Positions 18,242-27,945 of a stretch of DNA of 64,000 bases are shown here, piece after piece; positions within the stretch are counted from its first letter, which is position 1; each line of letters begins with the position of its first letter. Made by a program: the position numbers and the translations under genes. The notes under the pieces are model-generated. The model saw only the letters and a program-made list of their open reading frames with translations. It was not told the DNA's origin and did not search any database. The DNA comes from Candidatus Sulfurimonas marisnigri (lineage in GTDB: Bacteria > Campylobacterota > Campylobacteria > Campylobacterales > Sulfurimonadaceae): positions 1,922,001 to 1,986,000 of the forward strand of contig NZ_CP054493.1 in the NCBI RefSeq assembly GCF_015265475.1, read 5' to 3'.

Positions 18242-20032
18242 TTAGTCCATCTTTAAAACAGACATAAATGCTTCACTTGGAAGTTGCACTTTTCCTATGG
18301 ACTTCATTCGTTTTTTACCGGCTTTTTGTTTTTCCAAAAGCTTGCGTTTACGGGTGATATCTCCACCGTAACATTTGGCAGTAACATTTTTACCCATAGA
18401 TTTCACTGTTTCTCTAGCGATGATCTGAGAACCTAGAGAAGCTTGAACTGCCACTTCAAAAAGTTGACGAGGTATTATCTCTTTCATATTCTTAACTAAA
18501 ATACGACCACGAGAAAGAGCTTGATTGCGAGGAACTACAATACTTAGTGCGTCTACAGCTTCCCCTGCTACTTTAATATCAAGTTTAACAAGGTCGCCTA
18601 CTCTAAAATCTATAGGCTCATAGTCAAATGAAGCATACCCTTTAGAGATTGACTTTAAGGTATCGTAAAAGTCAACAACTATCTCATTCATTGGCACTTC
18701 ATACTCAAGCATTACTCTATCTTCATTAAGATAGTTCATCTTGCTTTGAGTACCGCGTTTGTTTATTAAAAGAGTTATGATGTTACCAAGATATTCACTT
18801 GGAGTAATTACAGTTGCCCTTACATAAGGCTCTTCTATTCTGTCAATTTTGTTTACTTCTGGAAGCTCTGAAGGATTATGAACATTAATTTTTTCACCAT
18901 TATTTAGATAAACTTCATATATAACAGATGGTGCAGAAGCGATTAAGTCAAGGTTAAATTCACGCTCAAGTCTCTCTTTAACGACTTCCATATGAAGCAT
19001 ACCTAAAAATCCAACACGAAAACCAAAGCCAAGAGCTAAAGAGGTTTCAGGCTCATAAGATAGAGAGCTGTCATTTAGTCTTAGTTTATCTAGTGCATCG
19101 CGTAAACTTTCAAACTCATCCGTATCTATTGGATATATACCTGCAAATACAAATGGTTTAGCTGGTTCATATCTTCCAACAGGCTCTAGTGCAGGATTTT
19201 TAGCATCAGTAATAGTGTCGCCAACGTTGATAACGCTAACTTCTTTTAGCCCAAGAACAACTATGCCAATTTCGCCACACTCAATAGTACTGGTTTTGAT
19301 TTTTTTCATAGGGTGAGGATACATTAAATCTAAAATTTGATGCTCTTCACCGTTACTCATAAGCTTAATGTTTTGACCTTTTTTAACTTTACCGTCAAAA
19401 ACACGAATAAGTGCAAGAGCACCAAGATACTGGTCAAACCAAGAGTCATAGATGATAGCTTTTGTTGTAGCATCAGGGTCACCAACTGGAGCTGGAACAC
19501 GGTCTACGATAGCATCTATAAGCTCATGAATCCCAACACCTGTTTTTGCAGATACTAAACAAGCATCTGTAGCATCTATACCGATACTTGTCTCAATCTC
19601 TTCGGCAACTTTTATTGGATCCGCTGCAGGTAAATCAATTTTATTAATTACTGGGATAAGCTCTAGGTTGTTTTCCATTGCCAAATAAACATTTGCGATA
19701 GTTTGAGCTTCAACACCTTGAGCAGCATCAACTATAAGAAGTGCGCCATCACTTGAAGCAAGAGATTTACTAACTTCGTAAGAAAAATCAACGTGACCAG
19801 GAGTGTCTATAAGATTTAGAATGTAGTGTTCACCATCTTTTATATAATCAAGTCTAACACTTTGAGCTTTAATGGTAATACCGCGCTCTTGCTCAATATC
19901 CATGGTGTCCATCATCTGTTTTGTAAGTTCTCTATCACTTACTGCGCCACACTCTTGTATAATGCGATCTGCTAGTGTACTTTTACCATGGTCAATATGA
20001 GCAATGATAGAAAAGTTTCTAATATTTTTCAA
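18242..20032 (-). CDS. lepA: Elongation factor 4 (LepA)
   Basis: LepA is a ribosome-binding GTPase with effects on initiation and back-translocation. The 596-residue protein has the usual length. It shows the GTPase motifs [18 protein letters not shown] and NKIDLP, EF-G-like domains and the LepA-specific C-terminal domain (QKAGKKRMK). The start is TTG at 20032, preceded by GAGGAT at good spacing, and it sits ten bases after the prs stop. Confidence 0.97.
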   Translation of the reverse strand: MKNIRNFSIIAHIDHGKSTLADRIIQECGAVSDRELTKQMMDTMDIEQERGITIKAQSVRLDYIKDGEHYILNLIDTPGHVDFSYEVSKSLASSDGALLIVDAAQGVEAQTIANVYLAMENNLELIPVINKIDLPAADPIKVAEEIETSIGIDATDACLVSAKTGVGIHELIDAIVDRVPAPVGDPDATTKAIIYDSWFDQYLGALALIRVFDGKVKKGQNIKLMSNGEEHQILDLMYPHPMKKIKTSTIECGEIGIVVLGLKEVSVINVGDTITDAKNPALEPVGRYEPAKPFVFAGIYPIDTDEFESLRDALDKLRLNDSSLSYEPETSLALGFGFRVGFLGMLHMEVVKERLEREFNLDLIASAPSVIYEVYLNNGEKINVHNPSELPEVNKIDRIEEPYVRATVITPSEYLGNIITLLINKRGTQSKMNYLNEDRVMLEYEVPMNEIVVDFYDTLKSISKGYASFDYEPIDFRVGDLVKLDIKVAGEAVDALSIVVPRNQALSRGRILVKNMKEIIPRQLFEVAVQASLGSQIIARETVKSMGKNVTAKCYGGDITRKRKLLEKQKAGKKRMKSIGKVQLPSEAFMSVLKMD

Positions 20033-20042
20033 TAATTATCCT

Positions 20043-20969
20043 CTATTCAAACAGAGAGTTTACACTCTCGTTATGATATACTCTGCGAATCACTTCAGCA
20101 AAAAGCGGTGCGACTGATAACACTTTTATTTTTTCATGAGGCTTAGTTTCTAATGTATTTGTAATAATCAGCTCATCAAGCTCACCATTATTCAGATTTT
20201 CATAAGCTTTTCCACTAAGAACACCGTGAGTTGCACATGCCATTACTGATGTAGCACCGTTGTTCTTAAGTGCAGTAGCGGCTTTTACCATTGTACCAGC
20301 TGTATCTACCATGTCATCAATCATGATTACATCTTTTCCTGCAACATCACCAATGATATTCATAACTTCACTCTCGTTGGCTTTTTCACGGCGCTTATCA
20401 ACTATAACCATATCTAAACCCATTCTTTTTGCAAAGTATCTAGCTCTTGCGACACCGCCAATATCTGGAGATGCAATAATAGGGTTTTTAAGATTTTTAC
20501 TTTTTATATAGTGCTCAAATGTTACTGAACCATACAAGTTGTCAACAGGGATATTGAAAAACCCTTGAATTTGCCCAGCATGAAGATCAATTGTCACAAC
20601 TCTGTCTATGCCAGCAGTCTCGTACATGTCAGCAACAAGTTTAGCAGTAATTGGTACACGAGGTGCAGCTTTTCTATCTTGTCTTGCATATCCGTAGTAA
20701 GGGACAACAGCTGTAATACTCGAAGCAGATGAGCGGCGAAGAGCATCTGTCATAATCAGAAGCTCCATTAAGTTATCGTTTGATGGAGCTCCAGTAGACT
20801 GAACAATAAATACATCACGACCGCGAACACTCTCAGCAATTTGAACTGAAATCTCACCATCACTAAAACTCTTAACATCAGCCTTAGCTAATGGAATATC
20901 TAAAACTTTACAAATTTCTTTTGCAAAATCAACACTGGAAGATCCGGCAAAAATTTTATAACCACGCAT
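20043..20969 (-). CDS. prs: Ribose-phosphate pyrophosphokinase
   Basis: Prs makes PRPP from ribose 5-phosphate and ATP for nucleotide, histidine and tryptophan synthesis. The product shows the N terminus YKIFAGSSS, the flexible-loop YGYARQDRK, the metal site DLHAGQIQGFF and the PRPP-binding DDMVDTAGT. I place the start at ATG 20969, preceded by AAGGAA four bases upstream. That gives 308 residues, the normal family length; the open frame extends 13 codons further with atypical sequence. Confidence 0.97.
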   Translation of the reverse strand: MRGYKIFAGSSSVDFAKEICKVLDIPLAKADVKSFSDGEISVQIAESVRGRDVFIVQSTGAPSNDNLMELLIMTDALRRSSASSITAVVPYYGYARQDRKAAPRVPITAKLVADMYETAGIDRVVTIDLHAGQIQGFFNIPVDNLYGSVTFEHYIKSKNLKNPIIASPDIGGVARARYFAKRMGLDMVIVDKRREKANESEVMNIIGDVAGKDVIMIDDMVDTAGTMVKAATALKNNGATSVMACATHGVLSGKAYENLNNGELDELIITNTLETKPHEKIKVLSVAPLFAEVIRRVYHNESVNSLFE

Positions 20970-21027
20970 GGTATTCCTTCTTGGAAAAAATGATATCAGA
21001 TTATACAAAAATAGTGCTGAGATGTTG

Positions 21028-22239
21028 TTAAAGTTTACTTTTATCTATTTCAACTCCACCATATTCCAATGTGTATATTAAATCAGTCGTATCAAGTTTT
21101 TCAAAATTTGCTATCATTATTTTTTTTAAATACTCTTTTTCTGCTATTTCTGCTCTCATTAAACTAGCAGCAAAAATTCCTTTTTTTTCAAGTACTAAAG
21201 AAGTTATATCGCTGTCCATTTTCACATGGTTCATTAACTCTTTAATATCTGTCTCAAAAATAGCACTAAGCATAGTAAACATACCAGCTAAATAAGCTTT
21301 ATTTTTATCTCTAGGGCTAGCATCTACCTCCATTCTTTCTGCTCTTTTTATAGCTAATTCCAGTAAAGTTTGAGAAGCAGGATTTTTAGAAACCTCAGAG
21401 TATAAATAGACCATTAGCCATCTTAATAGTTTATCTCTTCCCATTAAAGTAATAACTTGAAGCAATGATTCAACTTTTACGCTCAAGCTTTTAGAATTAT
21501 TGAAAAATTGAATAAGCTTAAAAGATAGGTCAGGCTGTTTTTTAATAAAAAACTCTAATTGTTCAGTAGTATTATTGTCTTTTATGATTTTTATCAACTG
21601 TAATATAATGAACTGAGCTGGCTCTTTTGAACCAATAATTTCAACAACTTCCGGTTTATCTAAATAATAACCCTGAAAAAAATCAAAACCCATTTTTAAG
21701 TATGTATTGTAATCTTCTTTTATTTCAATATTTTGGGCTAAAAGCTTAATTCTGCCACCTTTAAACTTCTTCATAACTTTTTGTAAATTTTCAGGTTCTG
21801 ATAATTCAACATCCATTTTTATTATATCTATATAGTTAAATAATCTACTAAATTTTGTAATCATCTCTGCACTTGAATCAAAGTGCTCTAGTGATAATAT
21901 AAATCCTCTTTTTTTATACTGTACTATTTTAGCAATGACTTTTTCTGTTAATTCTATATTTTCTAATATATTAAGAACAAACCTATCTTTATCTAAAACA
22001 TCTAAAATGCCTTTTAGCAGTGTTTCTTCGTCTACGTTTACAAAAGCCAATGTCCTTTGCCCCAATAGCTTATCTAGCTCTATGCTGGTAATAGAACTCA
22101 TAATTAATTGTGATGTGCCTTTGACATTGCTTGAAAAACCTGTTCTTTGGTCTTCACTGTCTTTAAAAACAAGTTCATAAGCATATAATCTATTTTTATT
22201 GTCAAATATCTTTTGTTTGGAAATATTAATCACATTCAT
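21028..22239 (-). CDS. EAL (degenerate)/HDOD signalling protein, YuxH type
   Basis: The 403-residue protein has an N-terminal EAL-like domain (about residues 1-200) and a C-terminal HDOD domain (205-400). The EAL domain has lost key residues: EAL reads ELV, the DDFG loop is EHFD and the AEGVE motif is AQNIE, while GFDFFQGYYLDKP is kept. It is therefore probably a c-di-GMP sensor or a structural domain and not a phosphodiesterase. HDOD lacks the HD metal ligands and is thought to mediate regulation. AAGGAT precedes the ATG. Two other HDOD genes occur in this window. Confidence 0.88.
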   Translation of the reverse strand: MNVINISKQKIFDNKNRLYAYELVFKDSEDQRTGFSSNVKGTSQLIMSSITSIELDKLLGQRTLAFVNVDEETLLKGILDVLDKDRFVLNILENIELTEKVIAKIVQYKKRGFILSLEHFDSSAEMITKFSRLFNYIDIIKMDVELSEPENLQKVMKKFKGGRIKLLAQNIEIKEDYNTYLKMGFDFFQGYYLDKPEVVEIIGSKEPAQFIILQLIKIIKDNNTTEQLEFFIKKQPDLSFKLIQFFNNSKSLSVKVESLLQVITLMGRDKLLRWLMVYLYSEVSKNPASQTLLELAIKRAERMEVDASPRDKNKAYLAGMFTMLSAIFETDIKELMNHVKMDSDITSLVLEKKGIFAASLMRAEIAEKEYLKKIMIANFEKLDTTDLIYTLEYGGVEIDKSKL

Positions 22240-22278
22240 TTGCTATATCCTTAACTGAGTATATTATATCATTAAGAC

Positions 22279-22845
22279 CTATTTATTTTGATGAATATTC
22301 TTTAATTCAAAAACCATTTTATCTGCACACTTGTTAATGTCTACAACATGAACACTCAATGATTTTGCAATTTCTCTATACTCTTTATCTACAATTTTTC
22401 TATCAAACATAATTTCTGAATCCATATAGCTTGTACCTAGTACCGCATTGAAAAGAAAACTACTGTTTAAAGCAAAAAGAAATTTAACCTCATCGTATAA
22501 ATCTTTTCTCTTGTTGCCATCAATAATATTATTAACATTATTCTGTAATTCCTCTAATTGTGCACTATTGTTATATGCCAAAAAGCTATTTGAATTTACA
22601 ATTGATTTATATTTTTCTTTTTTATTATTGTAATACTCTTCCTTCACTCGTTTAAAAAACATCTTCTTGCTTGGGATAAAAGAGGGCAAAGATTTAAGTA
22701 ATTTTCCTGTATCACCTTCTAAACTAATATATATATTCAATCTATTCTCTGGCGAACAACTATTTGTCTCAGCATTAACTACTGTTGTATACAACAGTAG
22801 ATAGAGGGTTAAAAAAAGTTTTTTTATTAAGTCTCTATTTTTCAA
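22279..22845 (-). CDS. Hypothetical secreted protein
   Basis: The product (about 188 residues) starts with a basic stretch and a hydrophobic core ending VVNA-E, a typical Sec signal peptide, so it is probably periplasmic. The mature part is helical and charged, with cysteines near residue 30 (NSCSPE) and in NKCADK that could form a disulfide. No family is recognised. I place the start at TTG 22845, six bases after GAGG inside the ymdB-like gene; a GTG four codons upstream is possible. The overlap with the upstream gene suggests translational coupling. Confidence 0.6.
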   Translation of the reverse strand: MKNRDLIKKLFLTLYLLLYTTVVNAETNSCSPENRLNIYISLEGDTGKLLKSLPSFIPSKKMFFKRVKEEYYNNKKEKYKSIVNSNSFLAYNNSAQLEELQNNVNNIIDGNKRKDLYDEVKFLFALNSSFLFNAVLGTSYMDSEIMFDRKIVDKEYREIAKSLSVHVVDINKCADKMVFELKNIHQNK

Positions 22846-23644
22846 GCCATGCCTCACTTTTTAAAACTATACCATCATCAAATTGCTTTAGTTTAAATGC
22901 ACCGGTGCACTCCCCATCACTAAAGTCCATTACAGCTATTTGAAGTATCTTTTTACATTTTTTAGGAATATCAAAGTGACCCTTCATACCAGTCAAAAAC
23001 TGCTTAAGCGGTACTTTTTTATCCATTCCTATAACATTATCTCTGCATCCTGTAAGTCCAATATCTGTAAGGTATGCTGTTTTATTTGCTATTTGAAAAT
23101 CATCTGTAGATACATGGGTATGAGTTCCAATAATTGCGCTGACCTGACCTTGAAGCAGCATCATCATGCCCCTTTTTTCACTTGTCGCTTCTGCATGAAA
23201 GTCAATAAGTATGTTTTTTACCCCATCAACATGTAGAGATTCAACTGTCTCTTTTGCCTTACGAAATGCATTGTCAACAAGAGGCATAGAGAAGTGTCCC
23301 ATAAGGTTTAAAACCGCTAACTTCTCTCCACAAACTTCATATACTTTACAGCCAGTTCCACTAACTCCATCAGGATAGTTGTGAGGGCGAAGTATCTCAT
23401 GAGTATCAAATAGTTCTTCCACCTCTTTTTTATCCCAAGAGTGATTTCCCCCTGTCATACAATCAAGTCCATATCCCACTATTTCATTTGCATTTTTTTT
23501 GGTTAATCCAAATCCGTGGGAAGTATTTTCATAGTTTGCTATAACAAAATCAATCTTATACTCTTCTCTAATTTTTGACAGATAGTTTTTCAACATGTCG
23601 CGACCTGGGCTACCTACAATATCACCTATAAAACCTACTCTCAC
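22835..23644 (-). CDS. YmdB-family metallophosphoesterase
   Basis: This 269-residue protein belongs to the TIGR00282/YmdB calcineurin-like family, whose Bacillus member hydrolyses 2',3'-cyclic nucleotides and affects biofilm choice. Metal-binding motifs are visible: GDIVGSPGRD at the N terminus, YENTSHGFG, GGNHSWD, DFHAEATSE and GTHTHV. The start is a GTG that shares a base with the mfd stop (TAGTG), so the two are coupled. The substrate in this phylum is not known to me. Confidence 0.92.
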   Translation of the reverse strand: MRVGFIGDIVGSPGRDMLKNYLSKIREEYKIDFVIANYENTSHGFGLTKKNANEIVGYGLDCMTGGNHSWDKKEVEELFDTHEILRPHNYPDGVSGTGCKVYEVCGEKLAVLNLMGHFSMPLVDNAFRKAKETVESLHVDGVKNILIDFHAEATSEKRGMMMLLQGQVSAIIGTHTHVSTDDFQIANKTAYLTDIGLTGCRDNVIGMDKKVPLKQFLTGMKGHFDIPKKCKKILQIAVMDFSDGECTGAFKLKQFDDGIVLKSEAWLEK

Positions 23645-26634
23645 TATAATACCTTTGGTTTGTTATTTCTTAAATAATAAAGCACTGCTTTTACAATGTC
23701 ATCATCATCTTTAGAGTCTGATTTAATACTCTCTTTTGCATCATTCATATATGTAAAAGTTATATTTTGCCCATAGTTTGAAACAGATTTTATCTTTTTG
23801 TCTAAACTCAAAAGTTTAATAACCATTAACTCAAAAAATTGTTTTGTTTGTGTATCCAACTCTCCAAATCTATCTATAACCTCTTCTTGTATCTCATATA
23901 TCTCTACAGCATCTTCACAGGCTGAGAGTCGTCTGTAAATATCTAAACGGAGCCTATCCTCTTTTACTATTTCATCAGATATAAAAGCACTTATTGTAAG
24001 TTTAATATCTACTTTTGCTCTCTCTGTCTCCATAGTGTTGCTAAGGAGTTTTATAGCATCTTCAAGCATTCTAAGGTAGAGTGAATAACCTATGTTTTTA
24101 ATATGCCCGCTCTGCGCATCACCAACAAGATTTCCGCCACCGCGTATTTCTAGATCGTGGTATGCTAAAACTGAACCGCTGCCAAGAAATGAGTTTGACT
24201 CTAGTGCTAAAAGTCTTTTTTTTGCCTCATCGGTCAAGTTCTCTTTATTTTGTACAATAAAATAAGCAAAGCCCTCAGCCTGCCCGCGTCCTACTCGACC
24301 ACGAAGCTGATGAAGATCTGCTATACCGAATCTATCTGCACCGTCAACTATAATAGTATTTACATTTGGCATATGGATTCCAGACTCTATAATAGAAGTT
24401 GCAATCATAAGGTCATACTCTCTTGCTTCGAATTTTAAAAGCTCTTTTTCTGTATCAGCAGCAGATATTTTAGAGTGAAGCATTACAACTCTAAGACTCG
24501 GAAGCAGAGCCTTTAGTTCACCTAGCTTTATTGGCATGTGGTCTATAGAGTTATGTACATAAAAGACTTGACCGCCACGGCGAAGCTCTCTTAAAATAAC
24601 CTCTTTTATAAGTTTTTCACCATACTCTTTTACAAAAGTTCTAACTGGTTGTCTCTCACTTGGTGGAGTTAACAGCTGTGACATTGTTTTTATAGAACTC
24701 ATCGCCTGATTAAGCGAGCGTGGGATTGGAGTAGCACTCATAGACAGAAGATGTACGTTATGATAAAGCTCTTTTATCTTCTCTTTTTGCTTTACCCCAA
24801 ACTTATGCTCTTCATCTATAATTACAACACCTAGATTTTTAAAGTCCAATCCAAACAAAGAGTGTGTACCAACTACAACATCCAATTCTCCACTTGACAG
24901 AGCCTTTATGACACTGCTTTTATCTTTAGCAGACACAAACCTATCTAACTTTGAGTATCTGATACCTAGATTTTTAAATCTCTCATCAAGTGAGCGATAG
25001 TGTTGAGCTGATAAAAGTGTAGTTGGGACTATCAGAGCAGATTGGAAACCTGATTTATATGCTGCAAAGATAGTATTCATTGCTACTTCTGTTTTGCCAA
25101 AACCAACATCACCGCTAAGAAGCCTGTCCATTATGTGGCCTGAACTCATCTGAGTTATTATTTCATTTACAGCTTGTGTTTGGTCTTGTGTGTAATCAAA
25201 GCCTGAAAGAGATTGAAACTCTTGCAACTCTTTTTTATTAACATTTATTTTAGGTGATTTTATCAGTGCTCTTGCTGCGGCTGTGTTTACAATCTGTCCG
25301 GCAATCTCCATAAGGCGTTTTTTAACCTTATCTTTGAGCTTTCCAAAACTCCCCTTACCAAGTCTGTCTAAAACTGGTGTTGAGCCTCCAGATGATATAT
25401 AGCGGTCTATAACCTCTAGATTTTCAACTGGCAATAAAATCTTATCATCACCAACATACTTAATAACTATAAAGTCTTTAACACCACCAAGAATCTCAGT
25501 CTTCTCAATTCCTTCAAATATTCCTACACCATAATCTTCATGGACAACATAATCACCTTTTTTCAAATCATCAAGTAAAATTGAACTTTTTCTTCTTCGT
25601 CTCATTTTATCTGGTTTGTTAAGAGATATTATAAGTTCATCTTTACTAAGAATATTTAGAATATATGGGGCATAAACTTCTGTAATATTTTTAAGTTCAA
25701 ATAGACCTGCTTGTTTCATAACAGCTTCGTTAGAGGCTATAATAGTCACTTTTTTATCTTTATGAACTTTTAAAAGAGTGTGAATATCTACAACTACCAA
25801 CTCTTTAAAATCATCAGCCTCTGGCAAAAGTTCTAGATTAAAGCACTCTCTTGAGATTGTTGGATTATTAAGAGCGTAGGCATCTACTAAAAGTGTGTCT
25901 AGATTTCTAATGAGTTTTACATTTTTGTTCTCTAAAAAGTTTGAAGCACTCTCATCTAAGTGCCATAGACCCAAAGAAGCAATATCTTTAACCAATGAGT
26001 CAAATTCACTTAATTCTATTTTTTTATTTAGGGTGTTAAATTCTTCCTCATTTAAGGAGTAAAAAGCGGGAGTTATAAGAAAACTATCAAGCTCATCTTT
26101 TTGTGTTCTTTGAGACTCTAATTCAAAATATTTTATCTGCTCTATCTCATCATCAAAAAGTGAAATTCGAATCGGCATTTTAGAAGAAGGTGCATAGATA
26201 TCTATAATATCTCCGCGAAAAGATATCTCTCCTTCAACTTGAACCATATCTACAAAGTTGTAACCCCAAAATAGCATCTGCTCTTTAAAGTTTTTAAGTC
26301 TGATTTTCTCTCCAAACTCGATGATTGTCGAGTTGAGTAAATTCTCTTTTGGAAGGTTGAAAAGTAAGGTTTTTAAAGGAGATATTACTAATGGTTTCTT
26401 TTTAGATGTGTAGTATGCTCTGAGAGAAGAGAAAAGCTGATGCAGTTCCTCTTTAAAAACTCTTAAATCATCTCCAAATCCTGCTCTGAAATCTGGAAAA
26501 ACCAAAACATCACGCTTGAAAAATTTGGCGACGCTTTCCAGTTCATAAGCCTCTTTTGAGTCCTCACAAATTAGAAGCTCTAAATCTCCGCTTTGTTTTG
26601 AATTAAAGTACTTAAATAATATATTTTGAGACAT
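23644..26634 (-). CDS. mfd: Transcription-repair coupling factor Mfd
   Basis: Mfd removes RNA polymerase stalled at DNA damage and recruits UvrA. The 996-residue protein is shorter than the E. coli form (1148) but carries the UvrB-like N-terminal region, the RNA polymerase interaction domain (DYVVHEDYGVGIFEGI near 355) and the RecG-like helicase motor. Walker A (GDVGFGKTEVA), DEEH, TATPIPRSLNQ and QLRGRVGR are all seen, together with a C-terminal TRCF domain. The bactofilin gene lies 19 bases upstream, the same order as ccmA-mfd in Helicobacter. Confidence 0.97.
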   Translation of the reverse strand: MSQNILFKYFNSKQSGDLELLICEDSKEAYELESVAKFFKRDVLVFPDFRAGFGDDLRVFKEELHQLFSSLRAYYTSKKKPLVISPLKTLLFNLPKENLLNSTIIEFGEKIRLKNFKEQMLFWGYNFVDMVQVEGEISFRGDIIDIYAPSSKMPIRISLFDDEIEQIKYFELESQRTQKDELDSFLITPAFYSLNEEEFNTLNKKIELSEFDSLVKDIASLGLWHLDESASNFLENKNVKLIRNLDTLLVDAYALNNPTISRECFNLELLPEADDFKELVVVDIHTLLKVHKDKKVTIIASNEAVMKQAGLFELKNITEVYAPYILNILSKDELIISLNKPDKMRRRRKSSILLDDLKKGDYVVHEDYGVGIFEGIEKTEILGGVKDFIVIKYVGDDKILLPVENLEVIDRYISSGGSTPVLDRLGKGSFGKLKDKVKKRLMEIAGQIVNTAAARALIKSPKINVNKKELQEFQSLSGFDYTQDQTQAVNEIITQMSSGHIMDRLLSGDVGFGKTEVAMNTIFAAYKSGFQSALIVPTTLLSAQHYRSLDERFKNLGIRYSKLDRFVSAKDKSSVIKALSSGELDVVVGTHSLFGLDFKNLGVVIIDEEHKFGVKQKEKIKELYHNVHLLSMSATPIPRSLNQAMSSIKTMSQLLTPPSERQPVRTFVKEYGEKLIKEVILRELRRGGQVFYVHNSIDHMPIKLGELKALLPSLRVVMLHSKISAADTEKELLKFEAREYDLMIATSIIESGIHMPNVNTIIVDGADRFGIADLHQLRGRVGRGQAEGFAYFIVQNKENLTDEAKKRLLALESNSFLGSGSVLAYHDLEIRGGGNLVGDAQSGHIKNIGYSLYLRMLEDAIKLLSNTMETERAKVDIKLTISAFISDEIVKEDRLRLDIYRRLSACEDAVEIYEIQEEVIDRFGELDTQTKQFFELMVIKLLSLDKKIKSVSNYGQNITFTYMNDAKESIKSDSKDDDDIVKAVLYYLRNNKPKVL

Positions 26635-26653
26635 TATTATAGACTAAAGAGGA

Positions 26654-27088
26654 CTATGATTTTACTTCCTCTTTTTCAATTTTTTTTACTATAGTATCTG
26701 CAGGTAATATTGTTGGAGCTTTTGATGCGTCTATTACCGTACTGTTTCCTTCAAAAATTCCTTTTGCCTCAATAACAAGTTCACTTGATTCAATGCTGCC
26801 ATTAACTCTTCCTTGAGCTTTTATTTCAACTCTTGCGGCATGTATGCTACCTTCTATATACCCTTGAACTACTAGTCTTTTTGTGGATACATCGCCTTTG
26901 ATATGTCCATTTTTACCAATGTTCACTTCTTTATTTGAATGGATTACCCCCTCAAATTCACCATCTACATATAGATCACAGGCAAGATTCATCTCACCTT
27001 TTATTTTAGAGCCAGCTGTGATGATGGTAGTGTTTGTGTCGGGTTTGGTACTTTTATGTGTGCTGTCGCTGTTATTAAAGATTGCCAT
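26654..27088 (-). CDS. ccmA: Bactofilin (CcmA homologue)
   Basis: Bactofilins polymerise without nucleotides into cytoskeletal filaments. The 144-residue protein has the family core: repeating short beta turns (KIKGEMNL, LYVDGEFEGVI, IKGDVSTKRLVVQGYIEGSI, ARVEIKAQGRVNGSI) between flexible termini. In Helicobacter pylori, CcmA works with Csd M23 peptidases to set helical shape. The same pairing occurs here: the M23 gene lies directly upstream and overlaps this one by 88 bases. AAGGAG lies 11 bases before the ATG, inside the M23 coding region. The symbol is by homology and gene order. Confidence 0.9.
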   Translation of the reverse strand: MAIFNNSDSTHKSTKPDTNTTIITAGSKIKGEMNLACDLYVDGEFEGVIHSNKEVNIGKNGHIKGDVSTKRLVVQGYIEGSIHAARVEIKAQGRVNGSIESSELVIEAKGIFEGNSTVIDASKAPTILPADTIVKKIEKEEVKS

Positions 27089-27945
27089 GGTATTTTTTTC
27101 TCCTTTTCAAATATCTCTTTATAATTTTTGACACTCCATTTTACAAATTCATAAGGATTTACTGCCCTTTGAATAAATCTAATTTCATAATGAAGATGTG
27201 GGCCGCTGCTCATTCCTGAATTACCGGTGTAGGCTATTAAATCACCCTTTTTTACAAATTTCCCTGATTTTATCACAATTTTATTTAAATGTCCGAAATA
27301 TGCTCTAAAACCATAATTATGTTGAAGTATCACAAGATTACCAAAACCGCTGCGTTTATGAATACCTGCCCATTCAACGATTCCATCAGCTGTTGCGTAC
27401 ACAGGTGTCTTCATCTTCGCTTTCATGTCAATACCGCGGTGAAGCTCTTTGGAACCAAGTGTTGGATGAATTCTATAGCCGAACTTACTAGTTACGCCTT
27501 TATACTCTACTGGTGAACCGCTAGGTATAAACTGCATAAGAGTTGCCATGTGTTCAGAATTTAGCTTTGTGGCACTAACTCTCTCAGTAAGTGTCATATC
27601 AGCTACTGGAGACATTCCAATAAGAGTCTCTATTTCAGATAGTGAGTCGGAGACTTCCGTAAGCTCTTTCTTTTTATCTATAAGTGCCAATTGTGTGTCT
27701 CTAATACTCTCATCTAGTGCTATATTTTTTTCTTTTAAAGACGTATAAGCATCTTGCATACTTTGTCGCTTCAACTCTATGGCATCAACAGAACTGCTTA
27801 GGTATAAAATAGTCCCAACAGCAATAAGACCAATAAATCCTAAAAATGCTACAGCATAAAAAATAGCTTTTTTCATGATTTGATGTAGGTTAAATTGCTT
27901 GACACCATTGTCATCATGTATAGTAATAGTAAAGTGATTATCCAT
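27001..27945 (-). CDS. M23 peptidase, Csd1/Csd2-like
   Basis: This is a probable periplasmic, membrane-anchored peptidoglycan endopeptidase. It has one membrane helix (about residues 27-50), a coiled coil (60-115) and an LytM/M23 domain (150-265). The zinc ligands are in HRGIDMKAKM (H-x3-D) and GPHLHYEI (H-x-H). The C-terminal tail of about 45 residues is encoded within the 88-base overlap with the bactofilin gene. Gene order (folC, M23, bactofilin, mfd) matches the csd-ccmA shape locus of Helicobacter, but that locus has two M23 genes and only one is here. I leave the symbol open. Confidence 0.92.
   Translation of the reverse strand: MDNHFTITIHDDNGVKQFNLHQIMKKAIFYAVAFLGFIGLIAVGTILYLSSSVDAIELKRQSMQDAYTSLKEKNIALDESIRDTQLALIDKKKELTEVSDSLSEIETLIGMSPVADMTLTERVSATKLNSEHMATLMQFIPSGSPVEYKGVTSKFGYRIHPTLGSKELHRGIDMKAKMKTPVYATADGIVEWAGIHKRSGFGNLVILQHNYGFRAYFGHLNKIVIKSGKFVKKGDLIAYTGNSGMSSGPHLHYEIRFIQRAVNPYEFVKWSVKNYKEIFEKEKKIPWQSLITATAHIKVPNPTQTLPSSQLALK

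Noticed and set aside
20970-21008. Longer N terminus of prs
   Set aside because: The extra 13 codons are not Prs-like and AAGGAA is placed for ATG 20969.
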